Positions 1 through 7,381 of a stretch of DNA of 50,665 nucleotides are shown one piece after another. Under the pieces are notes generated by a model that did no database searches, was not told where the DNA came from, and saw only the letters and a program-made list of their open reading frames with translations. The translations under genes were made by a program, and so were the position numbers. The stretch is taken from positions 1-50,665 of the IMG/VR virus record IMGVR_UViG_3300009431_000021, one strand, 5' to 3'. How positions within the stretch are numbered: the first letter of the stretch is position 1; each line of letters opens with the position of its first letter. This DNA is from a virus.

Positions 1-1
1 C

Positions 2-1513
2 TCATGATATTATATCTATGGATTTGCTGATGCCTTCACAGGCGAAGGTCAATGATTCAGGCATACTACCCGTCTTTGTATACGTAAAGCGGGCATATCC
101 ATGTCTATCGGTCACCGTCTCAGCAGGCATAATCGTTCCAATGGTCGGCGCACTACAAGTAATGATGGCATCATGCTTACCTCCGCCGAGCTGATTGATG
201 GCCCTGACTGTGATGTTGATGGATTCGCCAACGGCGACCTGATGGTTGTGCTCCAAAGCTATCTTGATGTCTACAACATCACCCGGCTTGTCCCATATGT
301 GCAGGTATCCCTCTCTCACTTGATTGTACTTTGGATCGATTGATAACGCCTCATCCGCATCTGCCTGTGCAGGCACTGCAGACAGGTTGGAGAAGGCGGC
401 CTTAAGTCCGCCATCAACAGTATAAACTATACAATACTGTCCGCCAATATACGCTCCATTGATGTATCCAGGCGTATCATAGGAGACGATGGATTGCTGA
501 CAGATGGCGGAGATAACTGTGAGAGAATGCCCATAGCGTAGACATTCTATTCTATTGTCATTGAATACGACATCTATCTTCTCATTGCCAGAAGTGCAGG
601 CTTTGCCTTCACTTCTCATTATCGATGCGAACTTGGTACACTGACCGATAAGATGAGGACGCGTCCAGCAGATAGGCAAGGAGAAAGGGCTTGCCTTGCC
701 TCCTGCCTCTGCGATTTGAGATGTAATCAATCCAGTAGTCAGATACAACCTGCCGTTCCATGTGAACGTCACGACGGGATATCCACTTGCACCGATACAA
801 ATATCGCTGTACTCTCCAGATGTTATCCCGATAGGCTCGATTACATCCCAGTTGTTCATCCCCTCATCGGACATGATGAGATATATGACATCGTTATGGG
901 TGAATGTCAACATAACTATCTCGCTGCCGCTCAAGGCGCCTTCTGAATAGAAATCAGGATTATCAGCCTTAACTGCTGCCACATAGTATCTCTCATCCGA
1001 TGAACTCGTCACATTGTGCCTGCTGGTATAGCCATCCGATGAGGTGATATAGTATATGCCGCTGTATCCAGCATCCCTGTCGGCAAAGAACACATATATC
1101 TCATTATTACATGTTATAGCGTCAATGCTATTCGCCTTTGTCGTCAGTATCGTCGAAGTCGCCGCGCTCCAGGCGACCCCACTATCTTCACTCGTCCTGT
1201 ATTTGATATAATTGTCATCGATGTAGAAGAGATAAAGCAAGGCGCCAATGACACAGATAGCGCAAAGAGTTCCTTCAGTCACAAAGGACGGCGCGTTAAA
1301 TAGCCTGTTCTCGTAGTACACATCATCATCGCTGTATTCTATTGTCTCACCGTCAGTGATAAGTCTTCTACCATCCAGGTGATACTGTCCCGCTTGCGGT
1401 TCTCTGCTGTGGAGGATGCGCTTGTATTCATCTGCCCTTCTGACTATGCTCGCTTCGCTCAGTGGTTTACAAAAAAACGTAAACCACAAAAGCACGTTAT
1501 CAGCCAATTTCAT
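2..1513 (-). CDS. Receptor-binding candidate: propeller plus Ig-like (Big_1) domain
   Basis: 503 residues, complete to its TGA at 2-4; the start overlaps the previous gene by 14 nt with GGTGGTGA as RBS. The N-terminal part is encoded by a hairpin element (codons 6-22). About 60-390 has sialidase/propeller-like repeats with SxDxG loops (CNNEIYVFFADRDAGYSGIY, YYITSSDGYTS, CIGASGYPVVTFTWNGRLYL). The final 90 or so residues are a Big_1 Ig-like domain (VAVGESINITVRAINQLGGG, ITCSAPTIGTIMPAETVTDR, YARFTYTKTG). A second hairpin (590-617) is read as RSEGKACTS. As the last gene of the baseplate block, it is a good receptor-binding candidate. No active-site residues were recognised. Confidence 0.65.
   Translation of the reverse strand: MKLADNVLLWFTFFCKPLSEASIVRRADEYKRILHSREPQAGQYHLDGRRLITDGETIEYSDDDVYYENRLFNAPSFVTEGTLCAICVIGALLYLFYIDDNYIKYRTSEDSGVAWSAATSTILTTKANSIDAITCNNEIYVFFADRDAGYSGIYYITSSDGYTSRHNVTSSSDERYYVAAVKADNPDFYSEGALSGSEIVMLTFTHNDVIYLIMSDEGMNNWDVIEPIGITSGEYSDICIGASGYPVVTFTWNGRLYLTTGLITSQIAEAGGKASPFSLPICWTRPHLIGQCTKFASIMRSEGKACTSGNEKIDVVFNDNRIECLRYGHSLTVISAICQQSIVSYDTPGYINGAYIGGQYCIVYTVDGGLKAAFSNLSAVPAQADADEALSIDPKYNQVREGYLHIWDKPGDVVDIKIALEHNHQVAVGESINITVRAINQLGGGKHDAIITCSAPTIGTIMPAETVTDRHGYARFTYTKTGSMPESLTFACEGISKSIDIIS
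590..617. repeat. In-gene hairpin element, GGCTTTGCC family
   Basis: Arms AGAAGTGCAGGC and GCCTTCACTTCT around TTT, with one mismatch. In the 503-residue gene it is read as RSEGKACTS, in the same frame as the GKAY copies in three other genes. Confidence 0.78.
1447..1496. repeat. 50-bp tagged hairpin element, copy A
   Basis: TGCTCGCTTCGCTCA (tag), arm GTGGTTTAC, loop AAAAAAAC, arm GTAAACCAC, then AAAAGCACG. It is identical to 16411-16460 (reverse complement) at 49 of 50 positions. It covers codons 6-22 of the 503-residue gene (NVLLWFTFFCKPLSEAS), so this protein's N-terminus comes from the element. Confidence 0.93.
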
Positions 1514-4253
1514 AAGTCACCACCGCCAATCCTTTGCGCTCGTTGTCAAGTTCGTGTGAGGGAGTTATCTGTTCTGTCACTTTGCGTCCACACAGATAAT
1601 ACTCTGTGCCTCTGATGTTGAATGACCCTTGTGTAATCTTCGGGAATCCATCTCTGTTTATCTCCGTGAGCAAGTCATCGGCATAATGCCCCGATTGAAT
1701 ATACTTAGCGGATACAGGTGCCTTTTGCGGCAGATTTTGCCGCAAAAGGATTGCGTCTGCCATCACGGGGTTCAACAAGTCCACATTGCCATCTATCCAC
1801 TCCGTGTCATCCAAGAAGCTGTTGCCAAAGGTGCGCATCGTCTGGAAAAAAGTGCAGGCAAAGCCAGAAGCGCAGGCTTCGCCTCGCTTCTCACTTTTTG
1901 GCAGCCTGCTGCCCACCTGTGGGCTGCTTACACTGATGTCAGATGAACTATCAGGCTTTTCGATAAAGCATGACTCCGCTCGTTCCCCGTTCTCGGTCAT
2001 GTAACTGACTGACACATATCGATTGCTAATGTCCCCGGATAGCCAGACGATGCTATCGACGTTGTAAGCCGCATAGTCTTGTATGCTGGCGGGCGTTGCC
2101 TTGTATCCGTACAGAGTATATTCTAAGCCGAATGCACGCTCCGTCATGTCATTGTACAATCCATCGTCAGAGGCATACAAGCCTGCTTCGGCGTCATCTA
2201 CGGCGCAATTGAGCTCACCATCAGATTCTACCACTATCATGTATTCTTTATTAGCTTCCAGTGTGATACGGGTATCTGGGTGTGTCATCTCATAGAATCC
2301 GTTGGCATACCAATGCATCACTAATGCTTCGCTGGCGACATCTATCAGGCTGATTTGGGCGAGGGCATCGGTAACAATGCCGAGATGAAAGCCGAACAGT
2401 ACGGTATCGTCACTTACTGAGAATATCTGACCGACAGAGCGATATACTTGTCCCAGATTGCCGCTCTCCTTTCTGATAGCAACAGTTGTCCTCTTTATCG
2501 GCAGTCCATCTATAAAGACCAGCAGGTTATGCTCATCGTGTTCGCTAACATCATAAGGATTAATTTCCCTTGCCATCACTTCAGCATAAGAAAGCGGCGT
2601 CTCCTTCAATCTGACCGTGTTATGTGTCTTGACGACATTTGTATCAGAGCCGATAGCCCGAGAGACGCTGTTGATAACTCCCTGGGCAGTGTTGTTCGAT
2701 GGATGAACATATACGTTGCGCAATCTTTCGCGATAACTCACATTCGATTCATCTGGCAGACGCGTTACATCCAACAATAGTCCAAATGTATCTAAAGGCG
2801 TCCACAAGGGATACGACTCTTGAGATACTTCCATGCTGTTGATGACGAAAGTGTTATACTGTTCTCTGGTAAAGCAATCGTACACGTCATTGACATAATA
2901 GTCATAATACAACCGATGCTTTACCAGGGCATTATGAGAGATAGTCCACATATATCCTTCGGCATCGAACGCTAATCCTTCATACACACCGTTCAACTGA
3001 TAGCCGTGGACCTTTTCGAGAGAATAAGCATTGTACACATGCAGGTAACTGTTCCCATCAAGAAGATACAGGTGTTCGTGGCGATATGCCAATCCCTTTA
3101 TCTCTTGATGTTCGAGGGCGTATTCATCCAGTACGTCGTACTCGAAGGATAGCCGATACAGATTGCTCTCAATGGCTCCCCAGAAGCATTCCCTCTGGTC
3201 ATCATAACAGAGGTAATCGTATCTGATGTCGCCGCTTACTTGAACAGCAAAGTCTTCGATGTCAACGGTCGCAAAGGTCAACCATTCGTCGATAGTCTCG
3301 CCTTCGACGGGATATGTCAGGGTGATGTAATATCTGTTGTTCGTCTCATCATAGGTGGCAGCATAACCGTTGAAGTTATACGTACCAGCGGTGCCGTCAA
3401 AAGTCACATCGTATTTGTTCGATGACTGCGCGGGCTCAATGACGATGACTATCCATTTGCCGTTAGCGCTCGGCGGCTCATCCCCTCCCAACAGCTCTTG
3501 TACTTCTGTCTCGTTGAGGACCTGGGCAACGGTAACATATTGATAGCTTGAATCATAGATGGCGTTATACTCATCGACCGTAACGCCCCGTATATCTATT
3601 CTACCCCGATATGTATATGCCACATGATATTCGCCGGGTGTATCTATCTGCAACTGCTTGTTCTCTATCGTGTAAAGAGGCTCCTCTCCTTGCGCATTTT
3701 GTACACGAATACTCTGAGGCAGGTATCTGAGTCTATCGTTAGCATTGACCTCTTCAGTGATGAAAGACAGTGTATTGACCAATTCATTGAGGATGTCGCC
3801 GGTGGCTGTATCGAGTATAAGTATTCTATCGGCGAGGGAGACGAGCAGACAATCTTTATACTCGCGATTATAATAATGTAGATTATAATAATCTATATCA
3901 TATGCCCAGTATGGCAGAGGTATACTGCCGACAACCGCGGAACGCGTATGCGGCGCCGAGAACAAGAATTCGCCCATGTCCTTCGCCAGTGACAAATCAA
4001 TGCCGTTACCCTGCGCGGTTAATACTGGCGTCGATAGTTCCGTCTTGTATGCTACTGAAGGTATACTGATGTCGCTCTCTTCCAGCGACGTCTCGCTCAG
4101 GACGCCTTTGACCTGACGGTTAGCCTCATCAATGGCGATACCGAAGGTATTGAGCAGAGCGTACATATTACTACTGGATGACTTGTCGAACTGGTCTGGG
4201 ATCAGTTCTAATAACTCTTCTATTGATATGGATGTGTGATACGCCTTCTTCAT
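1500..4253 (-). CDS. Large baseplate-distal/fibre protein with propeller-like middle
   Basis: 917 residues from MKKAYHTSISIEELLELIPD; AGGAGGTTATATC is an ideal RBS here, and an upstream start (4316) overlaps the previous gene. The N-terminus (FDKSSSSNMYALLNTFGIAI) resembles the gpI-like helical anchor that follows gpJ in baseplates. About 330-500 holds short repeats of the YLLDGNSYLHVYNAY / GLAFDAEGYMWTISHN kind, probably a beta-propeller. LPDESNVSYRERLRNVYVHP + SNNTAQG is a known baseplate-anchor motif. The C-terminus carries KYIQSGHYADDLLTEINRDG. Two hairpin elements (1721-1749 and 1847-1899) lie in its coding sequence. Fibre anchor or receptor-binding structural protein. Confidence 0.65.
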   Translation of the reverse strand: MKKAYHTSISIEELLELIPDQFDKSSSSNMYALLNTFGIAIDEANRQVKGVLSETSLEESDISIPSVAYKTELSTPVLTAQGNGIDLSLAKDMGEFLFSAPHTRSAVVGSIPLPYWAYDIDYYNLHYYNREYKDCLLVSLADRILILDTATGDILNELVNTLSFITEEVNANDRLRYLPQSIRVQNAQGEEPLYTIENKQLQIDTPGEYHVAYTYRGRIDIRGVTVDEYNAIYDSSYQYVTVAQVLNETEVQELLGGDEPPSANGKWIVIVIEPAQSSNKYDVTFDGTAGTYNFNGYAATYDETNNRYYITLTYPVEGETIDEWLTFATVDIEDFAVQVSGDIRYDYLCYDDQRECFWGAIESNLYRLSFEYDVLDEYALEHQEIKGLAYRHEHLYLLDGNSYLHVYNAYSLEKVHGYQLNGVYEGLAFDAEGYMWTISHNALVKHRLYYDYYVNDVYDCFTREQYNTFVINSMEVSQESYPLWTPLDTFGLLLDVTRLPDESNVSYRERLRNVYVHPSNNTAQGVINSVSRAIGSDTNVVKTHNTVRLKETPLSYAEVMAREINPYDVSEHDEHNLLVFIDGLPIKRTTVAIRKESGNLGQVYRSVGQIFSVSDDTVLFGFHLGIVTDALAQISLIDVASEALVMHWYANGFYEMTHPDTRITLEANKEYMIVVESDGELNCAVDDAEAGLYASDDGLYNDMTERAFGLEYTLYGYKATPASIQDYAAYNVDSIVWLSGDISNRYVSVSYMTENGERAESCFIEKPDSSSDISVSSPQVGSRLPKSEKRGEACASGFACTFFQTMRTFGNSFLDDTEWIDGNVDLLNPVMADAILLRQNLPQKAPVSAKYIQSGHYADDLLTEINRDGFPKITQGSFNIRGTEYYLCGRKVTEQITPSHELDNERKGLAVVTYEIG
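1721..1749. repeat. In-gene palindrome CCTTTTGCGGCA
   Basis: 12-bp perfect arms CCTTTTGCGGCA / TGCCGCAAAAGG with a 5-nt loop in the 917-residue gene. It resembles the CCTTTTCCGCC family of the 1781-residue gene in its pattern (CCTTTT then G/C-rich arm) but not in exact bases. Confidence 0.75.
1847..1899. repeat. Nested in-gene hairpin, GGCTTTGCC family
   Basis: Outer arms AAAAAGTG / CACTTTTT enclose an inner hairpin AGAAGCGCAGGC ... GCCTCGCTTCT (one-base bulge, loop TTC). It looks like one palindrome inside the loop of another. In the 917-residue gene it is read as KSEKRGEACASGFACTFF without a frame break. A small perfect GCCCAC/GTGGGC hairpin follows at about 1910-1923. Confidence 0.75.
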
Positions 4254-4264
4254 GATATAACCTC

Positions 4265-5431
4265 CTACGGTGACACCGTGACATGAATATCCTTCATCTG
4301 CGCCACATACTCCCATACTTTGTCCCCAGGCTCCCTTATTATCTCATTGGTGCTCCTGTCCATCCAGCCGCTCTTGAATCGAGTGCGTATGGCGTATGCT
4401 CCAATGTACTTGATGCGCGAATCGCCTAATATCAACCGTTGGATAGCATCGGGGACAAGTTCGCCTAACATGCCTAAGTCGTTGATATATTGCACGATGT
4501 TATACTTTGTATTGGTTACATCGTCCTTCTCCGCTCGTGTCAAAGCATGTTCGCTCGTCAACGGAATGGTCATCTGCACATCGATATATTCAGGAGATTT
4601 AACATATACGCTCGTTCCTGCGGCTGTCACACCTTCGACTGTCGTCCGCACGGCGTTAATCAATACGGCGTTGGCTCTCGGCTGTATTGACTCCATATAG
4701 AGCGTCACGGCGCCGAGATACGGCTGATTATTGCGTAAGAGGGCATTGCGAACACCCGGCACGTCCAATGCTGTACTCATAATGGCGCTTTGATTGCCCG
4801 TGGCTTGCGTCATTCTGGACGCCTTAATCCTCGCCCTGTAGTTATCATCGCTCTCGTTCATCTCACCCGATTCTATTGGATAATCATTGCCCACCAGCAA
4901 CTCTCCCTCATCGAACGTCGTATCCGTCATCTCATATCTGGTCAACTGCCCCTTGCCAACGTTGCCCTCTTCACCAGATGTACTTGCTATGACGTTAACA
5001 TACGCGTGCTTCGATGCTGGTAAGAAGACCGCGTCGCTGGTAGTAACGTGAATTAACGGCGGGGATGTCGCCGTCATCAGGATTGTGCCGCTGGGGATGA
5101 CATATTGGTCGCGGTCGGGACGCAAATCGGCTAATGTCTGGTCATCGACGAAGTAGAACTTGACGTTCCGCAAGGTATCATCCGTTGCATGGATGTTCAC
5201 CTTCCGTGCCACATCGAACATCTCGCCGATGCGATCGAGGAACACGCCGCTGGCTCGGTCGAGGAACAGCATCTCGGTCTGGAATTCAAGTCCGCTCTGA
5301 ATGCCTATCAGACTTCTGTTGACCGCCTCTACGAGCATCATAACCCTCGAGCCTTCGGTTATCCCTTTGAGGTCAGAATTATTAGTGATGTAATCCCTGG
5401 CGGCGGCATTTAATTCTTTCAATGTTCTCAT
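4265..5431 (-). CDS. Baseplate protein, gpJ-like (gp6-type wedge)
   Basis: 388 residues from MRTLKELNAAARDYITNNSD with AAAGGGGGGATACAAAG in front; an upstream extension of 26 residues has no RBS of its own. The sequence follows the gpJ/baseplate wedge pattern: GITEGSRVMMLVEAVNRSLI (start helix), FQTEMLFLDRASGVFLDRIG, then DFG...G...YP..AG.I-like ESDDNYRARIKASRMTQATG and NQSAIMSTALDVPGVRNALL. The C-terminal DSRIKYIGAYAIRTRFKSGW is also typical. With the gp25-like protein it forms the wedge ring around the hub. Confidence 0.9.
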   Translation of the reverse strand: MRTLKELNAAARDYITNNSDLKGITEGSRVMMLVEAVNRSLIGIQSGLEFQTEMLFLDRASGVFLDRIGEMFDVARKVNIHATDDTLRNVKFYFVDDQTLADLRPDRDQYVIPSGTILMTATSPPLIHVTTSDAVFLPASKHAYVNVIASTSGEEGNVGKGQLTRYEMTDTTFDEGELLVGNDYPIESGEMNESDDNYRARIKASRMTQATGNQSAIMSTALDVPGVRNALLRNNQPYLGAVTLYMESIQPRANAVLINAVRTTVEGVTAAGTSVYVKSPEYIDVQMTIPLTSEHALTRAEKDDVTNTKYNIVQYINDLGMLGELVPDAIQRLILGDSRIKYIGAYAIRTRFKSGWMDRSTNEIIREPGDKVWEYVAQMKDIHVTVSP

Positions 5432-5547
5432 CTTTGTATCCCCCCTTTCTTGCTCGTCCCCCCATCGTTCCGTCTCCACTGGGGGACTGCGCATTGTATT
5501 GACAATCAAGCTACTTCATTCATCATTGAACATTTATAATTTAGCAG

Positions 5548-5575
5548 AAGTCTTAGCAGCATGCTGCTAAGACTT
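5548..5575. repeat. Perfect palindrome with neighbouring GAGCGAAGCGA tag
   Basis: Complete 28-bp palindrome with arms AAGTCTTAGCAGCA / TGCTGCTAAGACTT, followed on the plus strand by TTTTTGGGAGCGAAGCGAC. The tag is the same as at 1447-1496. The T-run lies on the plus side, away from the direction of transcription. The same 160-bp gap (5432-5592) also has GTCCCCC/GGGGGAC (about 5456-5487) as a weaker hairpin and no ORF of note. Confidence 0.8.
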
Positions 5576-5592
5576 TTTGGGAGCGAAGCGAC

Positions 5593-6021
5593 CTACTGCA
5601 AATCACCCACTTCCATGATGCCATCGGATACATTGAACATAAATGGCAATGTGATGAACTCCCCGGTAAGGCTTATATCGATGAAGAATACAAGCTCATA
5701 GACAGTTACCTGTACACAACGAATACGTATGTTCTCGCGTGGGACGACGTCGGCAAAGGCTCTGTATAGTTCAGCTATCATTTCTCTGGCTTGTCCTTCA
5801 GAGAAGGGGACGCCGATGAAGTTATCGAATTTGATGCCGACATCAGGATGCATCGGGTGAGAGCCTATTCTTGTTGTCAGTATCGTAACGATGTCATCTA
5901 TTACTGCTTGCACTTCCGGCGCTCTGCCGGATTGTGTTACGGCGAGGTCACCATTCCTATCTACCACAAGATCGAAGCCATTGCCGTTATGTTCTACTGA
6001 TATATCTATCTTATTCATCAT
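5593..6021 (-). CDS. Baseplate wedge protein, gp25/W-like
   Basis: 142 residues from MMNKIDISVEHNGNGFDLVV. AAGGA precedes it, and its ATG overlaps the previous TGA; an upstream extension of 43 residues would overlap the neighbour completely. The core DLAVTQSGRAPEVQAVIDDI, VTILTTRIGSHPMHPDVGIK + FDNFIG is the standard gp25/IraD/W fold: the (L)AL..G...V..(D)I..IL.T..GE.P..PD.G. pattern. It builds the inner wedge of the baseplate that triggers sheath contraction. The gpJ-like gene is next. Confidence 0.88.
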   Translation of the reverse strand: MMNKIDISVEHNGNGFDLVVDRNGDLAVTQSGRAPEVQAVIDDIVTILTTRIGSHPMHPDVGIKFDNFIGVPFSEGQAREMIAELYRAFADVVPRENIRIRCVQVTVYELVFFIDISLTGEFITLPFMFNVSDGIMEVGDLQ

Positions 6022-6365
6022 AACAAATCCTTCAATGCTGACTGTATGCCCCGTACTTTGTCCAAATATGGCACGGTGAACATCAGCACAGGTATAGGTG
6101 TCACTGTCGTGCTTGGCAGGCAGGTCATCAGTTGTGGATTCAGCTTCCACATGCCCCCTATAGTAATCTTATCGGGCTTCATCGACAATGATAACTCTTT
6201 GCCAGCGATTACCACCCTGCCATCCTTATAGGCTACCACCCCGGTCTTGGGATTGGCGAGGATACCGGCGGCATTACCTGCGGCTCGTACGAGGGGATAT
6301 TCCTTTTCACCCCGGATGACCGTGCCGTCCTTGCCAACTGGTGATAAATCATTGAAGTTATTCAT
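6018..6365 (-). CDS. Small baseplate-region protein (unknown)
   Basis: 115 residues, RBS GGAGTGATATAACT. The first half (GTVIRGEKEYPLVRAAGNAA, GILANPKTGVVAYKDGRVVI) has a glycine- and charge-rich beta pattern; the second half holds PDKITIGGMWKLNPQLMTCL then PSTTVTPIPVLMFTVPYLDK. Its TGA overlaps the next ATG. It might be the spike tip or a spike-chaperone-like partner of the preceding 109-residue protein. No family recognised. Confidence 0.5.
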   Translation of the reverse strand: MNNFNDLSPVGKDGTVIRGEKEYPLVRAAGNAAGILANPKTGVVAYKDGRVVIAGKELSLSMKPDKITIGGMWKLNPQLMTCLPSTTVTPIPVLMFTVPYLDKVRGIQSALKDLL

Positions 6366-6367
6366 AG

Positions 6368-6697
6368 TTATATCACTCCATCTATTACAGCTTCAGTCTC
6401 TACTCTTAATCTTTCCTGCGAGGGTAATAGCATCGCCACAGAATTCTCATAGCCGCTATCGAAATCTGGATTCAGAAGAATGACCCTGTCGGAAGCGGAC
6501 GCATTCTCCTTTGTAGCGATACCCTGATGTAATCTGGGCGTTGTCGTAAGTAATGGTACCCATATTCGTCTACCGTTAGGCACAAGTACCTGTACCTGCT
6601 GTGTCTTCTCGTTGTACTTCAGGAGTTCGACGTTAGCAAAGACTTCGTTCATAATTTGCTTGACCGTATTACGCACTAAGGCTTGCACTTCAGTCAT
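6368..6697 (-). CDS. Baseplate protein, spike/OB-fold-like candidate
   Basis: 109 residues, RBS AGGGAGGTATAGAC. A short helical N-terminus (VQALVRNTVKQIMNEVFANV) is followed by small beta strands: VELLKYNEKTQQVQVLVPNG, IWVPLLTTTPRLHQGIATKE, SDRVILLNPDFDSGY. This matches the OB-fold-like N-terminal part of gpV-type baseplate spikes. The next genes are gp25-like and gpJ-like, as expected in a P2/Mu-like baseplate order. The glycine-rich beta-helix and metal-binding tip of a full spike are absent. Confidence 0.5.
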   Translation of the reverse strand: MTEVQALVRNTVKQIMNEVFANVELLKYNEKTQQVQVLVPNGRRIWVPLLTTTPRLHQGIATKENASASDRVILLNPDFDSGYENSVAMLLPSQERLRVETEAVIDGVI

Positions 6698-6726
6698 GTC
6701 TATACCTCCCTATCATTTCTAAATGT

Positions 6727-7368
6727 TCACCTGAAGAACACGTTCATCTTCTGTATCCAAGCTCCTTTGACTTCCGGCGCAGATATAATGTCCACATCGA
6801 TGCCGAATGATTGTTCATAGACATCAGGCGGCTCGGTATATGTAACATAGAGGTCCATGCTCTCTATTTGAATATTTTGGTACTGCTGTGTAGGCGTGAC
6901 ATTATTGTAATCGCGGTCTCTGTTACGAATGCAGAACTTAGTAAGCCCAGTCTTGTTAATATGACTGATAGCAGCAGCATTCAAATCCCAGTTGTACCAG
7001 GTCTGCCCAATATTGATATCCATCAAATAGCTTGAGAAGTTGTTATAATCATCTACCTGTATACTGTCTTCCTGTTGTGTTCCCTCTTGCAATACTCCCA
7101 TCTGAGGGCTGCCATTCCCTTTAATCCTGAAGTAAGCGGATTCTATTATGCAATTGTCCGGCAGACTTGAGGTGTTAAATATGACGAATGCACGCTGACA
7201 ATAAAATCGATTATCTTGACTATACCCTTTATCAGCTCTGACATGTAACTGGTTGTATGTTGTGTCATCTCCGACAGCGGCATTCCGAACAGGCGCCCAA
7301 CCATTTCCATAATTCCCTCTTAGCTGTACAGAACCCCTTTTATAAGGACTGAATGATACTTCTGGCAT
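6727..7368 (-). CDS. DNRLRE-like jelly-roll protein of the baseplate region
   Basis: 213 residues from MPEVSFSPYKRGS; AGGAG lies 8 nt in front of this ATG, and a GTG three codons earlier is too close to it. The fold signature is that of DNRLRE/disaggregatase-related carbohydrate-binding-like domains: RAFVIFNTSSLPDNCIIESA, YFRIKGNG, then AAISHINKTGLTKFCIRNRD. The tail SFGIDVDI ... GAWIQKMNVFFR is shared with the 128-residue gene at 43666. It may bind glycan or decorate the baseplate or fibre attachment. It is located between the hub and the spike-like gene. Confidence 0.65.
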   Translation of the reverse strand: MPEVSFSPYKRGSVQLRGNYGNGWAPVRNAAVGDDTTYNQLHVRADKGYSQDNRFYCQRAFVIFNTSSLPDNCIIESAYFRIKGNGSPQMGVLQEGTQQEDSIQVDDYNNFSSYLMDINIGQTWYNWDLNAAAISHINKTGLTKFCIRNRDRDYNNVTPTQQYQNIQIESMDLYVTYTEPPDVYEQSFGIDVDIISAPEVKGAWIQKMNVFFR

Positions 7369-7381
7369 TATAATCACTCCT

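Noticed and set aside
5495-5540. TTGACA plus TTATAAT on the plus strand, a possible promoter
   Set aside because: The spacing is about 30 bp, far from 17, and no plus-strand gene follows.
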